NCBI GenBank assembly: GCA_902799685.1
Contig: CADCBO010000010.1
Location: 17,076-81,075 of the forward strand
DNA: 64,000 nt
Origin: an uncultured Bacteroidales bacterium
GTDB taxonomy: Bacteria > Bacteroidota > Bacteroidia > Bacteroidales > Bacteroidaceae
Direction of reading: 5' to 3'
Shown piece after piece: positions 34,088 to 43,539 of this stretch. Position numbers and translations under genes: made by a program. Positions within the stretch are counted from its first letter, which is position 1. Each line of letters begins with the position of its first letter. The notes under the pieces were generated by a model. The model did no database searches. It was not told the DNA's origin and worked only from the letters and a program-made list of their open reading frames with translations.

Positions 34088-36379
34088 ATGAAAAGGCTCA
34101 TTCTTGTATCGGCCCTGATAATGTTGCTTTCGGCAGGCAATGCTGACGCACAGATGACCCGTGGCCAGCTTCTGCGAAAGTACTACCAGATAACCCAGCT
34201 TCATGAAAGCGGAAAGGATGCAGAGGCCATAGCTCTTTGCGAAGAGATTACGGCTATGTACCCCAAACTACCTGACACATACCTGCGAATGGCGCAGATT
34301 TATGATGACGGAGGCGAGAACGAACTTGCCCTGGTCATGTACCGCACCTACGCCAGCCTGGAGATGGATGACAAGAAACTGGCTGAAATAAAGCCCAGGA
34401 TGAAGCAGCTTGAGGAAAAAGTGGGAGCCAAAAGCTTTGAGGAGCAGGAGAAGCAGAAATTTGACAAGCTTATGGCAGAGACAGCAGCCAAGGAACAGGC
34501 TAAAACCGTTTCAGCCCCCGTTCAACAGAATGCAACCTCTGCAATAACCACCACTGCCACATCACTGTTTGACCTTTCGGCGCTTGTAGCATCGGCCAAC
34601 ACCAAAGAGCCTGAACCCGAACCGGAGCAGGAACCGGAAGAAGCACCGCTCAATGAGCCCGACGCCGCCCCCGAACCGGTAAGCGGCCAGGAGGTCTCGC
34701 TGTTTGACATTGCCTCTGTAGATTTCAGCACAAGTGCAGCAACAGCACAGACCGTATCAACCGAACCGGAACCAGAACCGGAGCCAGAAATAACACAAGA
34801 GATTCAGCAGGAAGCTGAGAAACTGATGGAGAAAGCCTCTGCCAATCAGAACAGTCAGGACTGCAACGCTCCGTACCTGTTCAGCCCGCACCCGGACGTC
34901 ATCAATGACCTTGGAATAAAACGTGATGCGCAGTATAAAGCACAGGTTTCACCCAAACGCACTTTCTCATCCAAGAGTGACTTGACAGGCAAATGGGCGT
35001 CATCATTGTTCAATGCCGAGACAGGGCGTGACTTCATAATTCTGGAAATAGACCAGATGGGCAATAGTCTGAGCGTCATGCTAGATAATGAATCCGGGCT
35101 GTTCATTGACAAGAAGAACGGACTGTTCAAGACATCATGGAACGCTATTAAGAGCATCTGGTCCAGTGACGGCGCGGACTTTGACGCCAATGAGCTCAAG
35201 GGCAGTGCCGCAAGAGGGGATTTCTCGGAAGAAAGCTTTGACTTTACATTCTCCCTCAAGAAAAAGCAGAAGCCCAATGTAGCATCCATAGGACGTGACA
35301 TTATGGACGGTCTGTCACTTGTAATCCCGTTCGGGAACATAGCCAGCCGTATTGGCAGCACACTGCTCAACTATGCCGGCCGCAAGACATCGGGCGAAAA
35401 GTTCCAGACATCTATCAATTTCTCACTCAAAAGCGTGACTGACAACGTCTTGGCATGCAATTACATAGTAAGCGAAAGGCACAGTACGGCCGACGGCACA
35501 CGTGACCTGATCATAGAAGAGAAGAGTTTCCACCTTTTCCGCGTCCCGGATGCCTACAAGCCATATACATATAACAGCAACATACAGGAGAACGCCCTTT
35601 ACAGAGCCATGTACGCAAAACTGGAGGAAGAATCCGCAAATGACCAGTCAAAACTTTTCCCGCTGGCTTACATGAGCTACTATGGTGCCGGTATGGGAAA
35701 GAAAGCTGATGAGACTGACCGCCTGTCCAAGGCTGTCGTCCAGATGCAGAAACTGGCTGACTCGGGATGCCTGAGGGCAAGTGCCTGGCTCATTCCGGTA
35801 TATTACAATCTGTCAATAGATGAAAAGCACTATCCCATGCGTATGCAGCGCAAGCGTTTCCGCGAACTGTCAGACAAGCAGGTCAGCGCATTGATGATGG
35901 CCTACAATCCGTATGTATATGGCCTGAACGGTGACATCCTGGCCAGTTCCGGTTCAGACCCTGAAGAGATTGCGGCACAATATGAACAGGGTGCATCCCA
36001 GGATGATGCATACTCCATGTACTGCCTGGGCATGGCCTACAAGGAAGGTGTCGTCAAGTCACGCAATCTGGTCCAGTCTTTGGAATATTTCAGGAAATCG
36101 GCTCAGAAAGGATATGCCGATGCTTATTGGCAGATTGCACTTGCTTATAAAAGCGGACTAGGTATCACAGCTGACTACGACCAGTACATACACTCCCTGT
36201 TCCAGGCCATTGACGCCGGCTCGATTGAGGCCGTCAATGAACTGAGCACGGCATACTTCTGGGGAATCGGAGTAGAACGTGACATAGATATGGCACAGCA
36301 GGTAAGACGCAGCTACTTCTACCTTAAGAACAATATCTGGCGTGATGTACTTACCCTTTACGGTTTTCCAAACGTTTAA
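34088..36379 (+). CDS. Exported TPR/Sel1-repeat protein
   Basis: 763 residues with a signal peptide (~1-22). Residues ~23-125 are TPR-like (LLRKYYQITQLHESGKDAEAIALCEE, DTYLRMAQIYDDGGENELAL). Residues ~165-255 are a low-complexity linker rich in Glu-Pro repeats (EPEPEPEQEPEE, EPEPEPEPE). The C-terminal ~150 residues are Sel1 repeats (AYSMYCLGMAYKEGVVKSRN, ADAYWQIALAYKSGLGI, AVNELSTAYFWGIGVERD). Repeat proteins of this form scaffold protein complexes. Nine bases after the LPP20-like gene and three bases before the next, so co-translated with both. Confidence 0.8.
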   Translation: MKRLILVSALIMLLSAGNADAQMTRGQLLRKYYQITQLHESGKDAEAIALCEEITAMYPKLPDTYLRMAQIYDDGGENELALVMYRTYASLEMDDKKLAEIKPRMKQLEEKVGAKSFEEQEKQKFDKLMAETAAKEQAKTVSAPVQQNATSAITTTATSLFDLSALVASANTKEPEPEPEQEPEEAPLNEPDAAPEPVSGQEVSLFDIASVDFSTSAATAQTVSTEPEPEPEPEITQEIQQEAEKLMEKASANQNSQDCNAPYLFSPHPDVINDLGIKRDAQYKAQVSPKRTFSSKSDLTGKWASSLFNAETGRDFIILEIDQMGNSLSVMLDNESGLFIDKKNGLFKTSWNAIKSIWSSDGADFDANELKGSAARGDFSEESFDFTFSLKKKQKPNVASIGRDIMDGLSLVIPFGNIASRIGSTLLNYAGRKTSGEKFQTSINFSLKSVTDNVLACNYIVSERHSTADGTRDLIIEEKSFHLFRVPDAYKPYTYNSNIQENALYRAMYAKLEEESANDQSKLFPLAYMSYYGAGMGKKADETDRLSKAVVQMQKLADSGCLRASAWLIPVYYNLSIDEKHYPMRMQRKRFRELSDKQVSALMMAYNPYVYGLNGDILASSGSDPEEIAAQYEQGASQDDAYSMYCLGMAYKEGVVKSRNLVQSLEYFRKSAQKGYADAYWQIALAYKSGLGITADYDQYIHSLFQAIDAGSIEAVNELSTAYFWGIGVERDIDMAQQVRRSYFYLKNNIWRDVLTLYGFPNV

Positions 36380-36382
36380 GTG

Positions 36383-37507
36383 ATGGCAAGATTAAGATAC
36401 ATAACGGTTATTCTGGCACTTGTATGTTCTACAGGCCTTTGGGCTCAGGGCGGAGTGGAGATCAAGACACCTGAACGCATAAACAGGATGCTTGAGGCCA
36501 TGCCCGTAAACAACATACCCAAAGCCGGCCGGTTCCAATGCACGGAGTTGAGCGGCACCATAATGTTCTACACTGAGGCTGAGTACGGCGTAACGGTACA
36601 ACTGGGTGCATACCTGTTTTCGGATGCCGTCCGCAAGGCATACGATCCTGTCATCATCAGCTTTGTGGAAAGGCTGTGGGTTGAGTTACTGCTTCGCAAG
36701 ACCACTGCGTCACAATCCGCACTGCTCAAGGAGTATGGCGTACGCATGGTCCTGAACGGTTATCCTTTAGGTACCGGAAGTTTCAGGCAGCTGGCCCAGG
36801 CTCTTGATGCGATAAATACGCTCAGTTCCCTTTCAATTACAACCGGAGGCAATGAGATAGACATGTTCATGCGTGACAAGGCCGGCTCCACACTTCACAT
36901 CTACATTCCTGCCAGCCGTGACCTGCTGTTCCCATACGACAAGAAGGAGCATGAGGAGCGGCTCCTGAAGGAACTCACTGAGAGCACCGCACATTTCAGT
37001 CCGGTAATCCCTGACCTCAACGATCCGCAGAAGACTCCACAAGGACTCCTGGTCCAGGGAGGCGAGTGCTATATGATAGATTCGCTGAAGAATGATGTAT
37101 TCTTTACTCCGGACCGCAAGCTGCTTTATGACAGCAAATGGCCCGAGCAAACCATGCAGAACATCCTTATGTGCGCCGTAAGTCAAGAGAACATGGGCGG
37201 CAAAAGAGTGAGCGTAAAACCTCACACATACAGTAAGATTAACAGTAACATAAATGTCTCGCTGGATCTTCTGCTGGGATATTTCCAGAAGCAGGGATTG
37301 CGTTTCTACACCGGAACCATGGGACTTGAAGGAGACAAATGCCAATGCCTTTTGGCCATGTACCACCCTGTATATAACTACCTCCATATACTGTCGGTAC
37401 GTTTTACCCCCGCCCAACTGGAATCCGGGCGACAGGTCACCTTCAATGCAGACCTGTCAACATTCATACCGCAGCATAACATAAAGAATCTGTTTCAAGA
37501 AAAATAA
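36383..37507 (+). CDS. Exported protein of unknown function
   Basis: A 374-residue protein with a signal peptide (MARLRYITVILALVCSTGLWAQ). No domain was recognised. The body alternates short helices and strands with charged patches. ATG 36383 is chosen over the GTG at 36380, which abuts the previous stop. It lies inside the exported-protein run, nine bases before the NTF2-like gene, so it probably shares their process. Confidence 0.7.
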   Translation: MARLRYITVILALVCSTGLWAQGGVEIKTPERINRMLEAMPVNNIPKAGRFQCTELSGTIMFYTEAEYGVTVQLGAYLFSDAVRKAYDPVIISFVERLWVELLLRKTTASQSALLKEYGVRMVLNGYPLGTGSFRQLAQALDAINTLSSLSITTGGNEIDMFMRDKAGSTLHIYIPASRDLLFPYDKKEHEERLLKELTESTAHFSPVIPDLNDPQKTPQGLLVQGGECYMIDSLKNDVFFTPDRKLLYDSKWPEQTMQNILMCAVSQENMGGKRVSVKPHTYSKINSNINVSLDLLLGYFQKQGLRFYTGTMGLEGDKCQCLLAMYHPVYNYLHILSVRFTPAQLESGRQVTFNADLSTFIPQHNIKNLFQEK

Positions 37508-37516
37508 CTGACTATT

Positions 37517-38512
37517 ATGAGAATATCGAGAACCATTATCGCGGCAGTACTTTTACTCTGCACCGTTACAGCCAGTGCACAACTGGATGTTGTACGTTTT
37601 ACCGTATCAGACGGCATATCCGATGCCGCACTCAAGGCAGGCATTGAGCACAGTGCTTCATTAATGCTATCCACACTGAACTCAACAGTGATAGCCGGCA
37701 AGTCCAAGATCAAGCTTGAGAAAGAAAACGAGCAGCTGTTCACCAAGGACGGACGCAAGTGCCTGGACGAATTGTGGGCATCGAGTGCCATGATGTGCCC
37801 TGTATCGCAGGTTACGGAGAAAGGTATCTCCATGCAGAACGGCACCGTTCAGGTACGTAACATCCCCATCACACTGCTTGCCGCCGATGACGACAATTGC
37901 GAGCAGGAACTTGTGGTATGTTTCAACGAACAGGGGCAGATTGACAATATCATGATTGCCCTTGAGGAGCACCGTTACCTGGATGTCATCAACGCACAGA
38001 TAAGCGTCAAGGATTTCCACCGCCGTCAGGCAATAATAGACTTTGTGGAGAATTTCCGCACAGCCTATAACCGCAAGGACATAGACTACATCAACAACGT
38101 GTTCAGCGACAACGCCCTTATCATTACAGGTAAGGTGGTCAAGATTGACAAGAAAAAACAGGACCTGACCGCCCAATCACTCAACAACGAGCAGATACAG
38201 TATCAGAAATCCACCAAGGAGGAGTACATCAACAATCTCAAGAAGTGCTTCAAGAACAACAGCTACATAAACCTGATATTCGATGAGATAGAGGTCATGC
38301 GTCATCCCAAGCGTGATGACATATTCGGTGTCACGCTCAAGCAGCACTGGAACTCATCAAACTACTCGGATGTAGGTTACCTGTTCCTTATGATAAACTT
38401 TGAGGATGAGATGAACCCCTGCATACAGGTGCGCACCTGGCAGCCTGACAAATACAACGGCAAGCCGCTGCCGCGTGATGAGGTATTCTCACTTGATATG
38501 TTCAGCATCTGA
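37517..38512 (+). CDS. Exported protein with C-terminal NTF2-like domain
   Basis: 331 residues with a signal peptide ending at ASAQ (~22). The C-terminal half begins QAIIDFVENFRTAYNRKDIDYINNVFSDNALIITGK, the start of an NTF2/SnoaL-like alpha+beta cone fold, which often binds small ligands or partners. The N-terminal half (~23-165) is an unassigned domain, possibly also NTF2-like or cystatin-like. No catalytic residues were seen. Fourth gene of the exported-protein run. Confidence 0.7.
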   Translation: MRISRTIIAAVLLLCTVTASAQLDVVRFTVSDGISDAALKAGIEHSASLMLSTLNSTVIAGKSKIKLEKENEQLFTKDGRKCLDELWASSAMMCPVSQVTEKGISMQNGTVQVRNIPITLLAADDDNCEQELVVCFNEQGQIDNIMIALEEHRYLDVINAQISVKDFHRRQAIIDFVENFRTAYNRKDIDYINNVFSDNALIITGKVVKIDKKKQDLTAQSLNNEQIQYQKSTKEEYINNLKKCFKNNSYINLIFDEIEVMRHPKRDDIFGVTLKQHWNSSNYSDVGYLFLMINFEDEMNPCIQVRTWQPDKYNGKPLPRDEVFSLDMFSI

Positions 38513-38554
38513 TTTTTTCCTTAACCAAGTTTTACATTTTCTTATTTGAATAAA

Positions 38555-39949
38555 ATGAAAAAGAACAGAATCATTATGGCAGCAGCCATATTGGCTGTCT
38601 CAATGAACCTGACCGCCCAAAATGAAAGCAAACTCAAGAATCTGACAATAACAAACATAACACCCGAGCTTAGCGTATATCCGTGCGGTGACCGCCATGA
38701 GGCACAAGTCATCCTTAGGTGCCAGGAGCCGTTTGACCTGGTGTTTTCATCAAACGTAGATGCCAACCTGGACCTGACCGTAACCACCGAAGGCCCTGAG
38801 AAAGTCTATAGCATAGTATTCAAGACCAAGGAGGAGGGTACGTCATTCAAGGGACGCCAGCTCTCCATTGTGGCCGAAGGATTCAAGAAGCACTACATCG
38901 CGCTCAACCTCAATGACAAGGAGAAACTGGAGTATCTGGTATCGGACCCCTACTCCAAACTGCGCAGCCTTTTCTACACTGCTACAGAGGAAGGTGTGAG
39001 CCTGATGTCCGAAGGTATGTATGATGCCGCCATTGACAAGTTCCGTGTGGCAATGCAATGTCCTGAATATCCCGACACGCCCAACCACCTGGATGAATAC
39101 ATTCAACGCTGCGACACCCTTATGGCGTGGACAGAGAGAGCCGCAAAATATGCAGAGGATGAAGATTACTACAATGCCAGAACGATTTATATGAACATCC
39201 TGCGGGAAAACCCCAACTGTGATGTAGTCCGTCTGCTTTACAACGATGCCAATGAGAACTACACCAGAGTAAGCAGACATGACATGGAAGTGGCGCAGGC
39301 CTATTTTGACACCAAGCGCTATGAGGAGGCACGTGACCTGTATGAGCACGCCATAGCCCAGAACAATCCGCAATCGGCACAAGCCGGAATCAACCTGGCC
39401 GCCATCAACCTGAAAAGATACAAGAAAGACAACCATACCCGTTCTTTGTCTTACGTATTTGACAGTGACTGCCCCATAGGACTCATGTATGCCGGCCTCA
39501 AGCCCGATAAATCCGGCGGTTATTTTGCTTTCGGATTTGACAAGGGTTGCATAGACATCCTATCCGGTAACATTGATCCAATAACGGTAGATGGTTTTGT
39601 ACCGGAGAAGCCCATGTACCAGGCAACAGTAAGCGCAGGATGGACACTAAGGTTATATACGCAAGGCAAAGAGTTTTATATCCCCAAGGTCTGGCTGATG
39701 ATGACCCCGTTCGGCTATGCCACCGGCGGTTATTATACCAAGATACCACTGAACGGTAAAGACAATGAGTATAACCAGAAATATCATCTCATGCATGCCC
39801 TGGCACCCGAAATCGGTGTTGCAGTACGTATGTGGAGAGTGGTTCTGAGCTACCGTTACCAATACCGTTATATGCTTAATATAGACAAGCCTGTATCGGA
39901 TGACTTGGGTAAGTCAAGAAATCTGCTGGGACTTGGTTTCTGCTGGTAA
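38555..39949 (+). CDS. Exported TPR protein with C-terminal outer-membrane-like domain
   Basis: 464 residues with a signal peptide ending at LTAQ (~22). An N-terminal beta-rich region (~25-130) is followed by TPR units at ~150-290 (EGVSLMSEGMYDAAIDKFRVAM, AQAYFDTKRYEEARDLYEHAIAQNN). The C-terminal 170 residues contain paired beta strands (YFAFGFDKG, YQATVSAGWTLRLY, GVAVRMWRVVLSYRYQYRYML) ending in GLGFCW, which looks like a half-barrel or outer-membrane anchor. ATG 38555 is used instead of TTG 38546. The 42-base gap upstream is the largest in the run. Confidence 0.75.
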   Translation: MKKNRIIMAAAILAVSMNLTAQNESKLKNLTITNITPELSVYPCGDRHEAQVILRCQEPFDLVFSSNVDANLDLTVTTEGPEKVYSIVFKTKEEGTSFKGRQLSIVAEGFKKHYIALNLNDKEKLEYLVSDPYSKLRSLFYTATEEGVSLMSEGMYDAAIDKFRVAMQCPEYPDTPNHLDEYIQRCDTLMAWTERAAKYAEDEDYYNARTIYMNILRENPNCDVVRLLYNDANENYTRVSRHDMEVAQAYFDTKRYEEARDLYEHAIAQNNPQSAQAGINLAAINLKRYKKDNHTRSLSYVFDSDCPIGLMYAGLKPDKSGGYFAFGFDKGCIDILSGNIDPITVDGFVPEKPMYQATVSAGWTLRLYTQGKEFYIPKVWLMMTPFGYATGGYYTKIPLNGKDNEYNQKYHLMHALAPEIGVAVRMWRVVLSYRYQYRYMLNIDKPVSDDLGKSRNLLGLGFCW

Positions 39950-39958
39950 ATTCACATA

Positions 39959-41080
39959 ATGGTTCAAATAAAGGAGGTCCTTACAGACAAGGACAAGAAG
40001 AAGCTGTTCAGGTTCCCGATAGACCTGTACAGGGAGTGCGACATGTACGTACCGGTACTTATAGGTGATGAGATGGACACCTTCAACCCCGCCAAGAATG
40101 GGGCCTACAGCTATGCAGACAGCCGGCTTTGGCTGGCATACCGCGACGGCAGGATTGTGGGCCGTATAGGTGCCATTCTGAACCGTGCAGCAAATGAAAA
40201 AGATAATGTAAAACAACTGCGTTTTACCCGTTTTGACTTCATCGATGACTATGAGGTATCAAAGGCGCTCTTTGACACAGTTGTTAACTGGGCCCGTGAA
40301 CTGGGTATGACCGAGGTGGTTGGGCCACTGGGATTCTCCAATCTGGACAAGCAGGGTATGCTGGTGGACGGATTCGACCAGTTGGACATGTACATTACGC
40401 TCTACAACTACCCTTACTACATAGAGCACATGAAACGTCTGGGCCTGACCAAGAAGTGGGACTGGACAGAGACCAAGGTGATTGTACCTGACCAGGTTCC
40501 GCCCAAGATGGACCAGATTGCCGATATTTCCGAGAAGCGTTACGGCTACTCGATCAAGAAGTTCCGTAACATGAAGGAGGTACGCCCGTATATCCGCAAG
40601 GCTATGGAGATAATCAACATAGCGTTTGCCAAGCTGCATGGAGTTGTTCCATTGTCTGACAAGCAGATTGAGAATATGGAGCACCTGATAGCGCTTGTAG
40701 GCCGTCCGGAATATTCGCTTATGGTGCAGAACCAGCAGGGTGATCTGGTGGGATTCGGATTCATTGCTCCTTCTATCAGCCGTGGAATCCGTGCCAGTCA
40801 TGGTAAATTGGGGCTTTTCTCAGCACTTAAGGTTCTGAGTGACCTTAATGACCACCGTCACATAGACTTTTATATGATTGGGGTGCGTCCCGAAGACCAG
40901 AAGAAAGGTGTGGAGTGCATCATTCTGCGCGAAGGCATAAAGGCCATACAGTCACACGGCGGCATAGACTGCCAGACCGGCCCCATGCTTGAGGACAACG
41001 CCAACGTCCAGAACATCTGGAAGCACTTTGAGCACTATACCCACCGGCGGCGCCGCTGCTGGAGCTTTACTGTTTCTTAA
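39959..41080 (+). CDS. GNAT-like N-acetyltransferase
   Basis: A 373-residue cytosolic protein with no signal peptide. The N-terminal half is typical of a Bacteroidetes-specific long GNAT-like group (LFRFPIDLYRECDMYVPVL..., WLAYRDGRIVGRIGAI), and the C-terminal portion contains a second acetyl-CoA-fold unit (GDLVGFGFIAPSISRGI, HIDFYMIGVRPEDQKKGV). Substrate unknown. It follows the exported-protein run by nine bases and could be its last gene, or merely a downstream neighbour; its cytosolic location argues for a separate task. Confidence 0.75.
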   Translation: MVQIKEVLTDKDKKKLFRFPIDLYRECDMYVPVLIGDEMDTFNPAKNGAYSYADSRLWLAYRDGRIVGRIGAILNRAANEKDNVKQLRFTRFDFIDDYEVSKALFDTVVNWARELGMTEVVGPLGFSNLDKQGMLVDGFDQLDMYITLYNYPYYIEHMKRLGLTKKWDWTETKVIVPDQVPPKMDQIADISEKRYGYSIKKFRNMKEVRPYIRKAMEIINIAFAKLHGVVPLSDKQIENMEHLIALVGRPEYSLMVQNQQGDLVGFGFIAPSISRGIRASHGKLGLFSALKVLSDLNDHRHIDFYMIGVRPEDQKKGVECIILREGIKAIQSHGGIDCQTGPMLEDNANVQNIWKHFEHYTHRRRRCWSFTVS

Positions 41081-41087
41081 TTACTCC

Positions 41088-41278
41088 GCCGGACTATAGG
41101 GTTTTAAAGCAGCACCTCCGGGCTACTCCGAACCCCTCCGGACCCTAAACGTCGAACTCGGCATTTTTAGTCCCCTACGGGGCTTAACATGCCTCAGACA
41201 TGCGCCGTTCTTAACGGGATCTTCCAAGGTTCTCCGCTTTACGCCCTCCGCTAATGCTTTAAAACCCTATAGTCCGGC
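41088..41278. mobile_element. MITE-like element with 24-bp terminal inverted repeats
   Basis: A 191-bp non-coding element. The terminal inverted repeats 41088-41111 and 41255-41278 are perfect over 24 bp (start GCCGGACTATAGGG). Inside are a CCCC-TAC-GGGG triloop hairpin (41172-41182) and a 28-base block (41194-41221) that recurs identically in the opposite orientation at 63849-63876. It lies between the 3' ends of the acetyltransferase and epimerase genes. No transposase is encoded, so it is either a non-autonomous mobile element or a repeated structured RNA. Confidence 0.75.
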
Positions 41279-41308
41279 TACTGCAAATGGAAACAACAAT
41301 CGTAATAT

Positions 41309-42196
41309 TCAAATTGCGGTAATACGGAAAGAAAAACATGCAGTTTTTCCTGCCCCAAGTTTGTTTATATAATCCCGGCCGGAAATATCGCCGTTGTAGC
41401 CCTGATAGTCGCAGCGTCCCATCCAGGGTTCTATGCAGACAAAGGGGGCGTTCTTGGCGGGCGGTGACCAGAGGCCCCATACCGGAGCATCCTGCGTTTC
41501 TACTGCAATATAGGGATTGCACTCCTTATCATATAATATTACCTGGTCTATCTGATGCTCCTCAAGCACCAAAGCATCGTTTGCAAATAGTCCGGGAGTG
41601 ACGGGAAGCATTGCGTCACCATCCAGTTCCATCATACCGGCGCTGTCACTACGATAACCATCGGGCGTGAGCTGACCTACAATCAGCTGACTCACAGGTT
41701 CCTCACCTGATGTAAGGCGGAAATAACCATGTATTAAATCATCCTTCCGGAAATCACGGTAGTTAAAACCGGGATGCGCCCCAATCTGGAAATACATGGG
41801 TTCTGAACCGGGATTCTTTATGCGCCACTCCACTACAAGAGTGTTCTCCTCCAGGCGATACGTAGCCTCAATGCGAAAGGGATACGGATAGACCTTGAGG
41901 GATTCCTCATCGGACTCAAGGCAGAGCACTATGCTCTCCTTATCATGACACAGTACCTTGAAATCGCGGTCACGGGCAAAACCGTGCTGCGGCAGGTTGT
42001 ATGTTTTGTCCCCTACCCTGTACTCTCCGTTCCACACCTTTCCCACTATGGGGAAAAGCATCGGCGCATGACGTCCCCAGTATTCTTTATCGGCAGTCCA
42101 TATCAGTTCCTCGTCACTGCCTTGCCTCTTAAGGCTGACAAGTTCGGCTCCGTGCAGGTCTATCACGGCGCTTATGCGTTCATTTTCTATTGTCAT
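41309..42196 (-). CDS. Aldose 1-epimerase family protein (LacX-like)
   Basis: 295 residues, cytosolic. The galactose-mutarotase-like fold is recognisable from ADKEYWGRHAPMLFPIVGKV, NLPQHGFARDRDF (catalytic His region) and GAHPGFNY (second His). It resembles the LacX and hexose-6-phosphate epimerase-like branch rather than GalM. It would interconvert alpha and beta anomers of sugars or sugar phosphates; the exact sugar is unknown. A TATCTTCG at 42216-42223 (minus) is a plausible promoter. Confidence 0.88.
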   Translation of the reverse strand: MTIENERISAVIDLHGAELVSLKRQGSDEELIWTADKEYWGRHAPMLFPIVGKVWNGEYRVGDKTYNLPQHGFARDRDFKVLCHDKESIVLCLESDEESLKVYPYPFRIEATYRLEENTLVVEWRIKNPGSEPMYFQIGAHPGFNYRDFRKDDLIHGYFRLTSGEEPVSQLIVGQLTPDGYRSDSAGMMELDGDAMLPVTPGLFANDALVLEEHQIDQVILYDKECNPYIAVETQDAPVWGLWSPPAKNAPFVCIEPWMGRCDYQGYNGDISGRDYINKLGAGKTACFSFRITAI

Positions 42197-42245
42197 AGGT
42201 TAAGTAATTATTATGCGAAGATAACGTTTTTTCGCTGCTTATTAT

Positions 42246-42253
42246 TACATTTG
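42246..42253 (+). promoter_or_regulatory. -7 element of the histidine acid phosphatase gene
   Basis: TACATTTG, 30 bases ahead of ATG 42284. Confidence 0.55.
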
Positions 42254-42283
42254 CAGAAACCGCTAACCAAAACTAACCTATAT

Positions 42284-43537
42284 ATGAAAAGGATTCTTTT
42301 ACTTATTGCACTGTGCATCAGTGCCGTTTCATACGCCCAGCGTATGAATGTGCTGGATGAGGTCAAGGCCAATCCGCAGAAATCATACGGAACCGATTAC
42401 CCCTACACTTTCGATGCGCCTGCCCTAACAAAGGCTCCCAAAGGCTACAAGCCGTTCTATATCAGCCATTACGCACGTCACGGTTCACGCTATTATTGGA
42501 ACAATTCACTCTATCTGGAGCTGGACACCATTTTTACCGAGGCCCACGACAAGCACCTGCTCAACGCTGAAGGTGAGAAATTCTACCGCCAGTACAAAGC
42601 CCTGTATCCGGAATTCATGGCCGGTATGGGAGAACTTACCCGCGTGGGATGGGACCAGCATCAGGGCATAGCACGCAAGATGTACGAGAGTTTCCCCGAG
42701 GTATTCAAAAAGGGCGGCACAATCAGAGCCATATCATCCACTACAGGCAGATGCATCATCAGTATGGCCGCATTCTGCCAGGCAATGGTACAATGCAACC
42801 CCAAGATTGACATCTATGAACAGGCGTCAAAAGCCACCCTTCACGGTGTTAAACCCGATGCCGATGAGAACCCATACCGCCAGAGCGTTCCCCGTGCCAG
42901 ACTTGAGATGGATATGAGCGGATTCACGCCCGAGACACAGCAAGTGGCATCGAACGATGAGATTGTGGCACGCCTGTTCACCAGCACCGAAGGGCTTTCC
43001 CGCAGTTCACGCCGTATCTACAGCAACCTGAAGAACCTTTACACATCACTTCCAAGCATCGGCCATGAGGAGCTTCTGGTAGGATTGTTCTCACCCGATG
43101 AACTGACTGCCAACTGGGAAAGTTCCAACCTGAGTTCATACCGCAACTGGTACAGGGACATAAACGTCATGAAACCAATCGTTCAGGACATACTGGACCA
43201 GGCAAAACTGGTTATAGAAGGTGATTGTGATGACATTGCATCCCTGCGTTTCGGACACGACACAAACCTTGGACCTCTCACCATCCTGATGGGCATCAAC
43301 ATGCCCAAAGGCGGTGTAACCGATCCCAACCAGCTTAAGTACTATTTCCAGAGCTGGCAGATAGGCAAGGCTGCAAACCTGCAGTTCATATTCTACAAGA
43401 GCAAGAAGAACCCAGAGATTCTGGTCAAGTGCCTGCAGAATGGCTTCGAGGTACAGTTGCCGCTTGACACCGACAACTATCCCTACTACAAGTGGACTGA
43501 TTTCTATAATTATTATTCTGCACTCATCGCAGAATGA
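42284..43537 (+). CDS. Histidine acid phosphatase (multiple inositol polyphosphate phosphatase-like)
   Basis: 417 residues with a signal peptide ending at SYAQ (~19), so exported. The catalytic RHG motif is at R65-H66-G67 (SHYARHGSRYYW), and the proton donor HD occurs in LRFGHDTNLGP near residue 325. The RHGSRY variant is typical of MINPP/phytase-like enzymes of gut Bacteroidales, which strip phosphate from phytate. Phytate as substrate is inferred. The open frame extends far upstream, but that part runs antisense through the epimerase gene; the signal peptide and promoter fix the start at 42284. Confidence 0.9.
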   Translation: MKRILLLIALCISAVSYAQRMNVLDEVKANPQKSYGTDYPYTFDAPALTKAPKGYKPFYISHYARHGSRYYWNNSLYLELDTIFTEAHDKHLLNAEGEKFYRQYKALYPEFMAGMGELTRVGWDQHQGIARKMYESFPEVFKKGGTIRAISSTTGRCIISMAAFCQAMVQCNPKIDIYEQASKATLHGVKPDADENPYRQSVPRARLEMDMSGFTPETQQVASNDEIVARLFTSTEGLSRSSRRIYSNLKNLYTSLPSIGHEELLVGLFSPDELTANWESSNLSSYRNWYRDINVMKPIVQDILDQAKLVIEGDCDDIASLRFGHDTNLGPLTILMGINMPKGGVTDPNQLKYYFQSWQIGKAANLQFIFYKSKKNPEILVKCLQNGFEVQLPLDTDNYPYYKWTDFYNYYSALIAE

Positions 43538-43539
43538 CC

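Noticed and set aside
36833-37417. A 194-codon frame on the minus strand
   Set aside because: It lies wholly inside the exported-protein gene on the other strand, with no promoter, signal or family resemblance.
41945-42283. Long N-terminal extension of the histidine acid phosphatase frame
   Set aside because: It runs antisense through the aldose-epimerase gene and its promoter; the signal peptide and TAnnTTTG element place the start at 42284.
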